Translations under genes and position numbers: made by a program | Part shown: piece after piece, positions 1 through 6,370 of the stretch | Position numbering within the stretch: position 1 is the first letter of the stretch | How the letters are laid out: every line of letters begins with the position of its first letter | Notes under the pieces: generated by a model | What the model was told of the DNA's origin: nothing | The model's input: only the letters and a program-made list of their open reading frames with translations | Databases searched by the model: none | Assembly: GCA_024402455.1 (NCBI GenBank) | Contig: JAKSTS010000073.1 | Coordinates: forward strand, 1-8,100 | Source: Treponemataceae bacterium | GTDB taxonomy: Bacteria; Spirochaetota; Spirochaetia; Treponematales; Treponemataceae | Direction: 5' to 3' | Length of the DNA stretch: 8,100 nt

Positions 1-2
1 TC

Positions 3-1070
3 CAGCCGCCACTCAATACAATCAATGAAGCTGCTGGCAAGAACAAGATTCTCCGCCGTACAGAAGCTAAAGATCTTATCGTAGAGAATGGCAAAGTTAC
101 AGGTGTTAAGGCTGTTATGTACGATGGTACTCAGGTTACAGCACATGCAACAAAAGGTGTCGTTCTTTCTACAGGTGGTTACGCAGCTAACGTAGCTAAG
201 GTTATCGAAACAAACGAATACTGGAAGAAAGACAAGATTACAAGCCGCACTCAGACAACAAACCGTTCTTCAATGCAGGGTGATGGTATCAAGATGGGAC
301 AGGCTGCAGGTGCAGATGTAACAGGACTTGAATATACACAGCTTATGCCTATTTCTTGGATTGACAACGGACAGCTTGCATTCGGTGGCGGTAACTACAC
401 AGTTTACATCAATCCTACAACAGGTAAACGCTTCGTAAACGAAACAAGCGAACGTGACGTTCTTTCTCTTAAAGAGTTTGAAAACGGTATTGAGCGCAAC
501 AAAGTTCAGGGTGTTTTCATCGAAATAGCTAACAGTACACAGCCTATTCAGGGGCCATATCCTTATGGAACACCGGGAACAGATGCCTGGAAGAGCGATG
601 TTGAATGGAGACAGTATGAGCGCACAATTGACCAGTTTGGCGATTTGTTCAAAGAGCTTGGAATCAAAGCTGATGCTGCTGTAGTAAAACAGGAAATTAT
701 CGATTACGATAAGGCTCTTATCACAGGTAAGGAAAGCAGCCTGCCAATCAATAAGACAGGTTGGACAGCTCTTATCGGTAATGCAGAGAAGAAAGCAGAC
801 GGTTCTTATGATCTTTCTACTTACAAGCTTGAAGGTGTACCTCTTAAGATTAGAATTATGGCTCCGTCAACACACCACACAATGGGTGGTCTTAAAGTTG
901 ACACAAGCCGCCACGTTCTTGACAAAAACGGTAACATAATCAAAGGTCTTTATGCTGCTGGTGAAGTTACTGGTGGTATTCACGGTGGTAACCGCCTTGG
1001 TGGTAACGCTATCGTTGAAATCTTTGTATCTGGACGTACAGCTGCTAACTCAATCGAGAAAGATAACTAA
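3..1070 (+). CDS. FAD-dependent enoate reductase, flavocytochrome c / fumarate reductase flavoprotein family (3' part)
   Basis: The frame is open from the window edge to TAA at 1068-1070, so the ATG at 117 is internal and the N-terminal part (FAD-binding fold and any FMN-binding or signal region) is missing. The family transfers electrons through FAD to the C=C bond of unsaturated acids, often as a terminal reductase in anaerobes. Visible landmarks are a GGY strand (174-182), QGDGIKMGQAAGADV (near 276-320), GKRFVNETSERD (near 423-458), HHTMGG (873-890) and the FAD-closing motif GLYAAGEVTGGIHGGNRLGGNA (near 945-1010). By alignment from memory with Shewanella Fcc3, the acid-base Arg402 (here 453-455), His504 and Arg544 (993-995) are kept. 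His365 is replaced by Met (345-347), and the Thr377/Glu378 pair is absent, so the substrate may not be fumarate. Codon use is strongly biased (CTT, ACA, GGT), unlike the neighbours, which suggests high expression. The family is secure; the substrate is unknown. Confidence 0.9.
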   Translation, partial: QPPLNTINEAAGKNKILRRTEAKDLIVENGKVTGVKAVMYDGTQVTAHATKGVVLSTGGYAANVAKVIETNEYWKKDKITSRTQTTNRSSMQGDGIKMGQAAGADVTGLEYTQLMPISWIDNGQLAFGGGNYTVYINPTTGKRFVNETSERDVLSLKEFENGIERNKVQGVFIEIANSTQPIQGPYPYGTPGTDAWKSDVEWRQYERTIDQFGDLFKELGIKADAAVVKQEIIDYDKALITGKESSLPINKTGWTALIGNAEKKADGSYDLSTYKLEGVPLKIRIMAPSTHHTMGGLKVDTSRHVLDKNGNIIKGLYAAGEVTGGIHGGNRLGGNAIVEIFVSGRTAANSIEKDN

Positions 1071-1080
1071 TTTATGCCGA

Positions 1081-1113
1081 AGGTTTCATTCTGCAATAAA
1101 AAGGATGAAACCT
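1081..1113. other. Hairpin 1 in the tail of the reductase mRNA
   Basis: Arms aggtttcat (1081-1089) and atgaaacct (1105-1113) pair perfectly over 9 bp, and one G-T and one C-G pair can extend the stem. It starts 10 nt after the stop codon and is not followed by a T run, so it is not itself a terminator. It may stabilise the 3' end of the transcript. Confidence 0.5.
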
Positions 1114-1124
1114 GACGCAGCCGT

Positions 1125-1167
1125 TTAATCAACATGACCAGTGCCTGCATTGAGTCATGCTGATTAA
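1125..1167. other. Hairpin 2 in the tail of the reductase mRNA
   Basis: ttaatcaacatgac (1125-1138) pairs with gtcatgctgattaa (1154-1167): 13 of 14 positions pair, with a single A-C mismatch, around a 15-nt loop. There is no T run behind it. Together with hairpin 1 and the terminator it makes a three-hairpin 3' untranslated region. Confidence 0.5.
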
Positions 1168-1184
1168 TCTTTGATAAATAAAAA

Positions 1185-1231
1185 GGGCTGGTCTGAAAGT
1201 TTTGAAATCTTTCAGACCAGCCCCTTTTTTT
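1185..1231. terminator. Strong bidirectional intrinsic terminator
   Basis: gggctggtctgaaag (1185-1199) and ctttcagaccagccc (1209-1223) form a perfect 15-bp stem with a 9-nt loop. Seven T (1225-1231) follow on the plus strand. Five A (1180-1184) precede it and read as a U run on the minus strand. It lies between convergent genes and should end both the flavoprotein reductase mRNA and the TetR gene mRNA. Confidence 0.95.
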
Positions 1232-1245
1232 GCTTGAAGTTTAAG

Positions 1246-1848
1246 CTATTTTTTTATGATGCCTGAAATTGCAAGGTCTATTGCCGTGTGCATTTCTTTG
1301 ATGTCTTTCTGTCCTAAAATTGCAAGTCTAAAAATTGAAGATTCAATCATTCCATAAAGCATTTCGTCTGTTGTAGAAATGTCACTTACAGTGATTGAAA
1401 GTTCGTTTTTGTCAATTCCTTCAATAAGAATGTTGCACAAAAGGTGGCGGAGTCTTACTGTTCTGCGGCGGACAAGTGTTTCTGGATTTTTGCCGGTTTT
1501 TTGAATTTGCAGAAGATAATTAAGGACAACCGTAAAAAGACGTGCATTGTCGCGGCATGCGTCAAGAATCTGGTGCAGAACCTGGCTTAATTTTTCATGC
1601 GACGAAAGTGATTCATTATGCATTACTTCGAGCAGGTTTAATTCAATGCTGTTTGTCAGCTGCTTTATGCTGCTTATGAATATTTCACGCTTATTTTTAA
1701 AATATAAGTAAAGTGTTGTTCGTGTAATTCCGCATCTGTCTGCAATTTTTTGAAAAGTTGCGTCTTCGTAACCTTCGTCAACAAACACATCAAGGGCTTT
1801 GTCCAGAATTGTGTGTTTCCGTTTGTCATGTTCAACAATAATTGCCAT
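1246..1848 (-). CDS. TetR/AcrR family transcriptional regulator
   Basis: A 200-residue protein of usual TetR length. Residues about 10-57 form the N-terminal three-helix DNA-binding domain: helix 1 (ILDKALDVFVDEGY), then the helix-turn-helix TFQKIADRCGITRTTLYLYF (31-50), then KNKREIF leading into helix 4. The rest is a divergent all-helical ligand-binding and dimerisation domain, from which no ligand can be read. The ATG at 1846-1848 is supported by an AAGG ribosome-binding sequence about nine bases upstream. The gene lies 46 bp downstream of the rRNA methyltransferase on the same strand, so it may be co-transcribed with it, and it converges on the flavoprotein reductase across a shared terminator. 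An imperfect dyad just upstream could be its own operator. The family is secure; the regulated genes are unknown. Confidence 0.93.
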   Translation of the reverse strand: MAIIVEHDKRKHTILDKALDVFVDEGYEDATFQKIADRCGITRTTLYLYFKNKREIFISSIKQLTNSIELNLLEVMHNESLSSHEKLSQVLHQILDACRDNARLFTVVLNYLLQIQKTGKNPETLVRRRTVRLRHLLCNILIEGIDKNELSITVSDISTTDEMLYGMIESSIFRLAILGQKDIKEMHTAIDLAISGIIKK

Positions 1849-1862
1849 AAACTTACCTTTTT

Positions 1863-1892
1863 ATGCAGTGCACCTGTCTTGAAGTGCTGCAT
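1863..1892. promoter_or_regulatory. Imperfect dyad upstream of the TetR gene, possible operator
   Basis: atgcag (1863-1868) and ctgcat (1887-1892) are inverted arms, with a further cac/gtg pair (1871-1873 and 1884-1886). The site occupies most of the 46-bp gap between the methyltransferase stop and the TetR start. TetR proteins often repress themselves through dyads of this size. It could equally be a weak hairpin at the end of the methyltransferase message. No clear -10/-35 pair was found inside the gap. Confidence 0.35.
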
Positions 1893-1894
1893 GT

Positions 1895-3052
1895 TTACAA
1901 ATATGAATAAAAAACAGTATCAAGATTGCCACATTTAAAACTTTTTGTTTTTGTGGCTTTGCGCCCAAGTGCTTTTTCGAAGTTTGGGTGCGAAGTAATT
2001 ACACCAAGCTGCCAGCCTGGAAAAGAATGAAAAAGTGAAATCATGTTTTTGTATAAGTTTTCAGCTTCTTCAGGTGAACCAAGGCGTTCGCCGTAAGGCG
2101 GATTTGTAATTAAAAGACCTTCATCATAAGGCGCCGCAATTGATTCAAAATCTGCTTCTATAAAATCTGGCCGCTGTATGCGCTGGTCGCTTCCAATAAG
2201 CTGCAAAGCCCTGCCGGCAGTAACGCATGCATGTTCTGCATTTATGCGCGCTCTTTCAACTGCTTTTGGGTCTATGTCGCTGCCGGTTATGCGTGCCGTG
2301 CATTCCGGGCGGATTTTTTCGGCTTCACTCTGTTTTATGCGTGTTTCAGTTTTTTTGTCATAAATTGCAAGGTTTTCAAGTGCGAAATGACGCCCGAAAC
2401 CAGGTGCAACATTATATGCATAAAGCGCAGCTTCAATCGGCAACGTGCCCGAACCGCAGAAAGGGTCGTGCAGCGGTGTTTTTCGTCTCCAGCACATCTG
2501 CTGAAGCAGTGTTGCTGCAAAAGTTTCTCTTAGCGGTGCATCGCCACCATGAGTGCGGTAACCGCGTTTGTTTAACGGTTCTCCGCTTAAATCAAGCAGG
2601 ACAATTGCCGTGTCCTTTTCAAGATAAATTCGTACCGTTGCTTCTTCTCCGCTTTCGGGCAGAACAGACATGTGCCAGATTTCGCCAAGCTTTGTATAGA
2701 CAGCCTTGTGAACCATAGACTGAATTGTATGTTCAGACGAAAGCACGCTTTTATGCGTACGGACTTTATCTACTGTCAAATGCACATCTTTTTTGAAATA
2801 GTCTTGCCAGTCAATTGCTTTTACTGCATCAAAAAGGGAATCAAAATCTTCTGTATGAAACGAAGCAAGCTGCAGATAAACTCTGTCTGCCGTGCGTAGG
2901 CATAAATTTGCACGATATAGTGCATCTTGATTTGGTGCTGTAAAAACTACACGACCTGGTGCATTTGAGATAGGGGAATAACCAAGCTGTTTTAATTCTT
3001 GTGCTAAGGTTTTTTCGGCACCGACTGCGCATAAAGCTACCAATGTCAACAT
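1895..3052 (-). CDS. THUMP-domain SAM-dependent rRNA methyltransferase, RlmL/YpsC family (COG0116)
   Basis: A 385-residue protein, the length of stand-alone RlmL/YpsC proteins. Members methylate the N2 of a guanine in 23S rRNA (m2G2445 for E. coli RlmL); the exact target here is inferred. Order of parts: N-terminal ferredoxin-like segment (1-45, with the typical ALCAVGAEKTLAQELKQLG start), THUMP RNA-binding region (about 45-155), linker LNKRGYR..GGDAPLRETFAA (160-180), then a Rossmann methyltransferase. That domain shows motif I DPFCGSGT (196-203, SAM binding), the acidic loop GSDIDP (257-262) and catalytic NPPYGERLG (317-325, motif IV, which flips and holds the target guanine). The end FKCGNLDTVFYSYL also matches the family. 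The ATG at 3050-3052 has no Shine-Dalgarno sequence but a possible promoter directly abuts it. The TetR gene follows 46 bp downstream. Confidence 0.93.
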   Translation of the reverse strand: MLTLVALCAVGAEKTLAQELKQLGYSPISNAPGRVVFTAPNQDALYRANLCLRTADRVYLQLASFHTEDFDSLFDAVKAIDWQDYFKKDVHLTVDKVRTHKSVLSSEHTIQSMVHKAVYTKLGEIWHMSVLPESGEEATVRIYLEKDTAIVLLDLSGEPLNKRGYRTHGGDAPLRETFAATLLQQMCWRRKTPLHDPFCGSGTLPIEAALYAYNVAPGFGRHFALENLAIYDKKTETRIKQSEAEKIRPECTARITGSDIDPKAVERARINAEHACVTAGRALQLIGSDQRIQRPDFIEADFESIAAPYDEGLLITNPPYGERLGSPEEAENLYKNMISLFHSFPGWQLGVITSHPNFEKALGRKATKTKSFKCGNLDTVFYSYL

Positions 3053-3058
3053 GAAACT

Positions 3059-3087
3059 AGAATAACATTTTTTTGAATTATGTGCAA
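3059..3087 (-). promoter_or_regulatory. Possible promoter of the rRNA methyltransferase, leaderless arrangement
   Basis: On the minus strand TTGCAC (3087-3082) is followed after 17 bp by TATTCT (3064-3059). The -10 box ends six bases before the ATG at 3052, so transcription would begin at the A of the start codon. The match is moderate (3/6 and 4/6). The -35 box overlaps the palindrome at 3083-3097, which would allow repression. Confidence 0.4.
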
Positions 3088-3097
3088 TTGAATTGCA
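3083..3097. repeat. Perfect palindrome in the divergent promoter region, possible operator
   Basis: tgcaatt-g-aattgca is a perfect odd palindrome of 15 bp between two divergently transcribed genes. A second inverted pair, actagaa (3056-3062) and ttctagt (3103-3109), flanks it, although its centre is shifted by about 7 bp. The position overlaps the presumed -35 box of the minus-strand gene. A regulator binding here is plausible, but its identity is unknown. Confidence 0.45.
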
Positions 3098-3153
3098 TTT
3101 AGTTCTAGTATAAGGAATATTACTTATATCAGGCTTATGTAGACTTCAGATTT

Positions 3154-3182
3154 TTGACTTTTATCGTTCAGTTTGATATACT
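3154..3182 (+). promoter_or_regulatory. Sigma-70 type promoter of the hydrolase-trhP-sanA unit
   Basis: TTGACT (3154-3159), a 17-bp spacer, then TATACT (3177-3182); each box matches 5/6 of the consensus. The predicted start is near 3189, only about three bases before the ATG at 3192, and no Shine-Dalgarno sequence is present. The mRNA would therefore be leaderless or nearly so. Confidence 0.75.
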
Positions 3183-3191
3183 AAAACGATT

Positions 3192-4118
3192 ATGTCGGCT
3201 AAGGGCAGGCGAGCTGCAATAAAAAAATTAAAGTATTTAGTATTTACCTCAAGAACAGATTTGACAAAGTTCAGAAAGCGCATTGAAGAAAAATTCGCAC
3301 GTGGCGTGCTGCCTAATTATGTAGACTGCCATTCTGTAACGGTGCATGGAATTGCAAGCGACATGCTTATTCCACAGATTTCTTCAAACCGCAGGATGGT
3401 TCTTTATGTTCATGGCGGTTCTTTTATGGGCGGTTCAAAAGCTTCGTGGCGCAATTTCTGTGCATCTTTGGCAAATGAATCTTCTTCGCGTGTGCTTATT
3501 CCAGATTTTCGCCTTGCCCCAGAATATGCTTTTCCGGCAGCAATCGAAGACATTCTGGCTGTATACAAAAGAATGTGCGATCATCATGTTGATATTATTT
3601 TTGCTGCAGATGGTTCTGGTGCAACAATAGCACTTGCTGCTGCATTAAGCCTGCCGAAAGATTTGCGCCGCTATTTTAAAGGAATGATGCTTTTTTCGCC
3701 GTGGCTGGATCTTTCAGCTGGTTCGCTGGCTTATTCTGTTAAAACAAAAGATCCGCTTTTTTCTCCAGATATGCTGCGTTTCTGCGGCACATATTATACA
3801 TACGAAGCAAATCTTAAGAATCCGCTTGTTTCTCCGTTAAAAGCGGATGATTCGCATTTTGAAAATTTTCCACCGGTTTATATTCAGGCAGGGGCTAATG
3901 AAATTATGGTTCCATGCATGAAACAGTTTAAAGAAAAGTTAAATGGTGTTGGTGTTGATTGCCGGCTTGAAATATTTGACGATTTGTTTCACTTTTTTCA
4001 ATTTGATCATGAAGATGTTCCAGAAACACATCTTGCTGTTGAAGATGCCGGCAATTTTATTGCAAACCTTGAAAATTCTGAAAACCGTGGTTTAGAAGAG
4101 GATGATTTATGGAGCTAG
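3192..4118 (+). CDS. Alpha/beta hydrolase, HSL-like (Abhydrolase_3) esterase family, atypical nucleophile motif
   Basis: A 308-residue protein without a signal peptide. It resembles hormone-sensitive-lipase-type carboxylesterases: oxyanion-hole motif HGGSFMGG (H74-G76), DFRLAPEYAFPAAIED (105-120), then the nucleophile-elbow region, NFPPVYIQAGANEIMV with acid candidate Glu237, and LFHFF with His267. The elbow reads A-D-G-S-G (139-143) where the family has G-D-S-A-G. The residue aligned with the catalytic serine is Gly141, and a serine follows at 142. Either Ser142 acts from a shifted position or the protein is a poor or inactive enzyme; the substrate is unknown. The ATG at 3192 is the only plausible early start, and a good promoter ends just ahead of it. 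Its last 10 bases overlap the next gene, which suggests translational coupling. Confidence 0.88.
   Translation: MSAKGRRAAIKKLKYLVFTSRTDLTKFRKRIEEKFARGVLPNYVDCHSVTVHGIASDMLIPQISSNRRMVLYVHGGSFMGGSKASWRNFCASLANESSSRVLIPDFRLAPEYAFPAAIEDILAVYKRMCDHHVDIIFAADGSGATIALAAALSLPKDLRRYFKGMMLFSPWLDLSAGSLAYSVKTKDPLFSPDMLRFCGTYYTYEANLKNPLVSPLKADDSHFENFPPVYIQAGANEIMVPCMKQFKEKLNGVGVDCRLEIFDDLFHFFQFDHEDVPETHLAVEDAGNFIANLENSENRGLEEDDLWS
4094..4101 (+). promoter_or_regulatory. Ribosome-binding site for the U32 gene inside the hydrolase gene
   Basis: agaagagg lies seven bases before the ATG at 4109 and within the last codons of the hydrolase. It fixes this start and supports coupled translation across the 10-nt overlap. 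It is the clearest Shine-Dalgarno sequence in the window. Confidence 0.7.
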
Positions 4119-5515
4119 TTGCACCAGCTGGAAATATTGAAAAGTTGCGCTATGCATATGCATATGGCGCAGACACTGCATACATCGGTTTAAAGAAATT
4201 TTCGCTCAGAGTAAAAGCAGACAATTTTTATGGTGAAGAATACAATGAAATCAAACAGCTTAAAGCACAATATCCGGATAAAAGACTTTTTTGTGCATTA
4301 AATATTGCTTTTCATAATAAGGACATAGACAATTTTTTAGCCGATTTAGATTTTTTCAGGCAATATCCTATTGATGCTTTTATCATTCAGGATATTGGCA
4401 TGATAAACATTTTGAAAAAACATTTTCCAGATACACACCTTCATTTGAGTACACAGGCAAATTGCATTAACAGAGAAGCAGTAAAAATGTACCATGATTT
4501 AGGTTTTAACCGTATTGTTCTTGGACGCGAAGCTTCACTGAAAGAAATCCGCGAAATTAAAGATGCAGTACCAGAAATGGAACTTGAAGTTTTTGCGCAC
4601 GGTGCAATGTGTGTGGCTTATTCAGGTCGCTGTCTTTTGAGCGCATATACAACGGCGCGCAGTGCAAATTCTGGGTTTTGTTCGCATGCATGCCGCTGGG
4701 ACTATAAAGTGCTTGAAGAGCGCGAGCGCCCGGGCGAATATTTTCCGATTTTTGAAGGTGAAGATTATACGGCTGTTCTTTCTTCAAAAGATTTGTGCAT
4801 GATTGATCATCTTGATGACATGAAAGCTGCCGGTGTTGATGCGCTGAAAATTGAAGGCCGCATGAAAAGCCTTTATTATGTTGCAATGGTAACCCGTGCT
4901 TACCGTAAGCAGATTGATGCGCTTGAAGGAAAAATTTCAAAAGAAGAAGCGGCTCCTTATGTTGCAGAACTTTATAAAGCAGCGCACCGTGAGTTTGCAA
5001 CCGGTTTTTATTACAGACGGGAAGATGCAGACAAAACGACAACTGGCGCTTCTGACAGCGAATATGAACTTATGGGCACAATCGGCAGATGTGTTGATAA
5101 AAACGAAGTGCTTGCTCTTGCTGCAAAAAACAAAGAGGCAGAGCAAAAAGCATTTGACGAAATGCATCCGCAGAAAAAAGCTGCTGTCCTGGAAGCAAGG
5201 CAGGCTCATAACGAAGAACATGTTTTTGCAGAGCCAAAAGACGGCTGGCAGTTTTTTGAATATAATTCGATGAACAAGCTTGATTCAGGCACTCTGCTTG
5301 AATTTGTCGGGCCTGATGTTACGGTTTTGAAAGATGAAAACTATCAGTTTGTTGATCCAAAAACCGGAATGATACGCAACTGGATAAGCCATGGCCATGA
5401 ATGCTTGATTTATACATCAAAAGACATAAAACCAAATTTTATTGTCCGTGCAAAATCTACAGAACCGACTTCAACCGTGCGCTATCCAAATCTGCAGAAA
5501 GAACTGGACTGTTAA
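4109..5515 (+). CDS. trhP: U32 family protein, TrhP-like prephenate-dependent tRNA uridine-34 hydroxylase
   Basis: A 468-residue cytoplasmic protein. Although the family is named peptidase U32, E. coli TrhP (YegQ) hydroxylates U34 of tRNA to ho5U using prephenate and an Fe-S cluster. The N-terminal TIM-barrel part begins ELVAPAGNIEKLRYAYAYGAD and carries HLSTQAN (111-117). The U32 signature EVFAHGAMCVAYSGRCLLS spans 160-178. Cysteines 168, 175, 191 and 195 match the four cluster ligands of the family, and FCSHACRWDYKV (190-201) and LKIEGRMKS (246-254) are close to TrhP. The U32 C-terminal beta domain follows (about 322-448). Between its first strands lies a charged helical stretch (about 341-378) that E. 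coli TrhP, as I recall it, does not have. It starts inside the hydrolase gene with its own ribosome-binding site. The family is certain; tRNA rather than RlhA-type rRNA activity is favoured by length and motif spacing. Confidence 0.88.
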   Translation: MELVAPAGNIEKLRYAYAYGADTAYIGLKKFSLRVKADNFYGEEYNEIKQLKAQYPDKRLFCALNIAFHNKDIDNFLADLDFFRQYPIDAFIIQDIGMINILKKHFPDTHLHLSTQANCINREAVKMYHDLGFNRIVLGREASLKEIREIKDAVPEMELEVFAHGAMCVAYSGRCLLSAYTTARSANSGFCSHACRWDYKVLEERERPGEYFPIFEGEDYTAVLSSKDLCMIDHLDDMKAAGVDALKIEGRMKSLYYVAMVTRAYRKQIDALEGKISKEEAAPYVAELYKAAHREFATGFYYRREDADKTTTGASDSEYELMGTIGRCVDKNEVLALAAKNKEAEQKAFDEMHPQKKAAVLEARQAHNEEHVFAEPKDGWQFFEYNSMNKLDSGTLLEFVGPDVTVLKDENYQFVDPKTGMIRNWISHGHECLIYTSKDIKPNFIVRAKSTEPTSTVRYPNLQKELDC

Positions 5516-5576
5516 TTTGTGCCGGATGTTTTGCGTAAAACCGCGCAGCATTAAGTCTGCTGAATGAAACTATGTT

Positions 5577-6368
5577 ATGAAAAAAAAATCAAAAATTTGT
5601 GCGATTTTCAGTATTTTAAAAGACAAAATAAAAGATGCAGCTGAAGCTTTTATGAAAGTTTTCAAAAAGCACAGCTTAATGTGCAGAATAAAGAGTAGAC
5701 CGCTTCGGGCTGTTTATGCTTGTTTTCTTGTCTGCTGTTTTGTTTTTTTAGCTTCGCTTTTAATAAACATTTACATGGTCTGTTTTGCAAAACCTTATAT
5801 TTATAAAAATTTTGAAGAAGTTCCGCTAAAAACTGCGGTAATAATTCCAGGTGCAAAAGTTTATCAAGGCGGTTATATTTCAACAGCTTTTAAAGACCGC
5901 ATTTTGAGCGGCGTAAAACTGTTTGAAGCAGAGAAAGCTCAAAAATTGTTGATTTCTGGCGACCACGGACGCAAAACGTATGATGAAGTAAATACAAGCC
6001 GCGAATTCATTCTGAAGAATTATCCTGAAATAAAGCATGAAGACATTTTTATGGATCATGCAGGTTTTAGTACATACGAAACGATGTACAGGGCTTCGGC
6101 TGTTTTTTGTGTAAAAGATGCCGTCATTTCTACGCAGTCTTTTCATCTTGCACGTTCGGTTTATATTGCCCGAAAACTTGGAATTGATGCGGTCGGTTAT
6201 GCAGCCGAAGAAACAACCGGCTTTAGCAGAAAAACACGCACAAACTGGGCCTTAAGAGAATATTTAGCACGTGTAAAAGCATTTTTTTCAGTTGCTTTCC
6301 ATTTAAAACCGACTTATCTTGGCGAAGAAATTCCAATTGATGGCGACGGCACAAAATCCTGGGATTAA
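5577..6368 (+). CDS. sanA: SanA-like membrane-anchored DUF218 (YdcF/ElyC) family protein
   Basis: A 263-residue protein. Residues 1-42 are a basic, Lys-rich cytoplasmic leader, and 43-70 form one hydrophobic segment (AVYACFLVCCFVFLASLLIN). The rest should lie outside the membrane. The DUF218 fold follows: TAVIIPGAKVYQGG (86-99), LLISGDHG (124-131), the MDHAGFSTYETMYRA stretch (159-173, like the DYAGFRTLDS stretch of E. coli SanA) and VISTQSFHLARSVYIARKLGI (183-203). The tail YLGEEIPI is typical of SanA. SanA affects envelope barrier function and vancomycin sensitivity in enteric bacteria; no biochemical reaction is established here. It lies 61 bp after trhP with no convincing terminator between, so co-transcription is likely. 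No strong ribosome-binding site precedes the ATG at 5577; Met26 and Met35 are alternative starts. Codons 2-4 are a run of nine A. Confidence 0.85.
   Translation: MKKKSKICAIFSILKDKIKDAAEAFMKVFKKHSLMCRIKSRPLRAVYACFLVCCFVFLASLLINIYMVCFAKPYIYKNFEEVPLKTAVIIPGAKVYQGGYISTAFKDRILSGVKLFEAEKAQKLLISGDHGRKTYDEVNTSREFILKNYPEIKHEDIFMDHAGFSTYETMYRASAVFCVKDAVISTQSFHLARSVYIARKLGIDAVGYAAEETTGFSRKTRTNWALREYLARVKAFFSVAFHLKPTYLGEEIPIDGDGTKSWD
5580..5588 (+). repeat. A9 homopolymer immediately after the sanA start codon
   Basis: Nine consecutive A encode Lys2-Lys4. Slippage of one base would put the whole protein out of frame, as in contingency loci. It is intact in this sequence. Confidence 0.8.
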
Positions 6369-6370
6369 AC

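Noticed and set aside
117..1070. ATG at 117 as the true start of the flavoprotein
   Set aside because: The frame is open and family-like upstream to position 3 (TEAKDLIVENGKVTGVKAV), so the gene continues beyond the left edge.
2227..2718. Plus-strand open frame of 163 codons
   Set aside because: It lies wholly antisense to the methyltransferase domain of the RlmL/YpsC-type gene, has a Cys/Arg-rich low-quality composition, and has no ribosome-binding site or recognisable domain.
4557..5042. Minus-strand open frame of 161 codons
   Set aside because: It is antisense to the conserved Fe-S and barrel region of the TrhP-like gene. Its His/Leu/Gln-rich composition is typical of a shadow frame.
5528..5562. 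Small hairpins between trhP and the sanA-like gene as a terminator
   Set aside because: The stems (gtttt/aaaac and cagca/tgctg) are only 5 bp and no T run follows, so termination is not supported.
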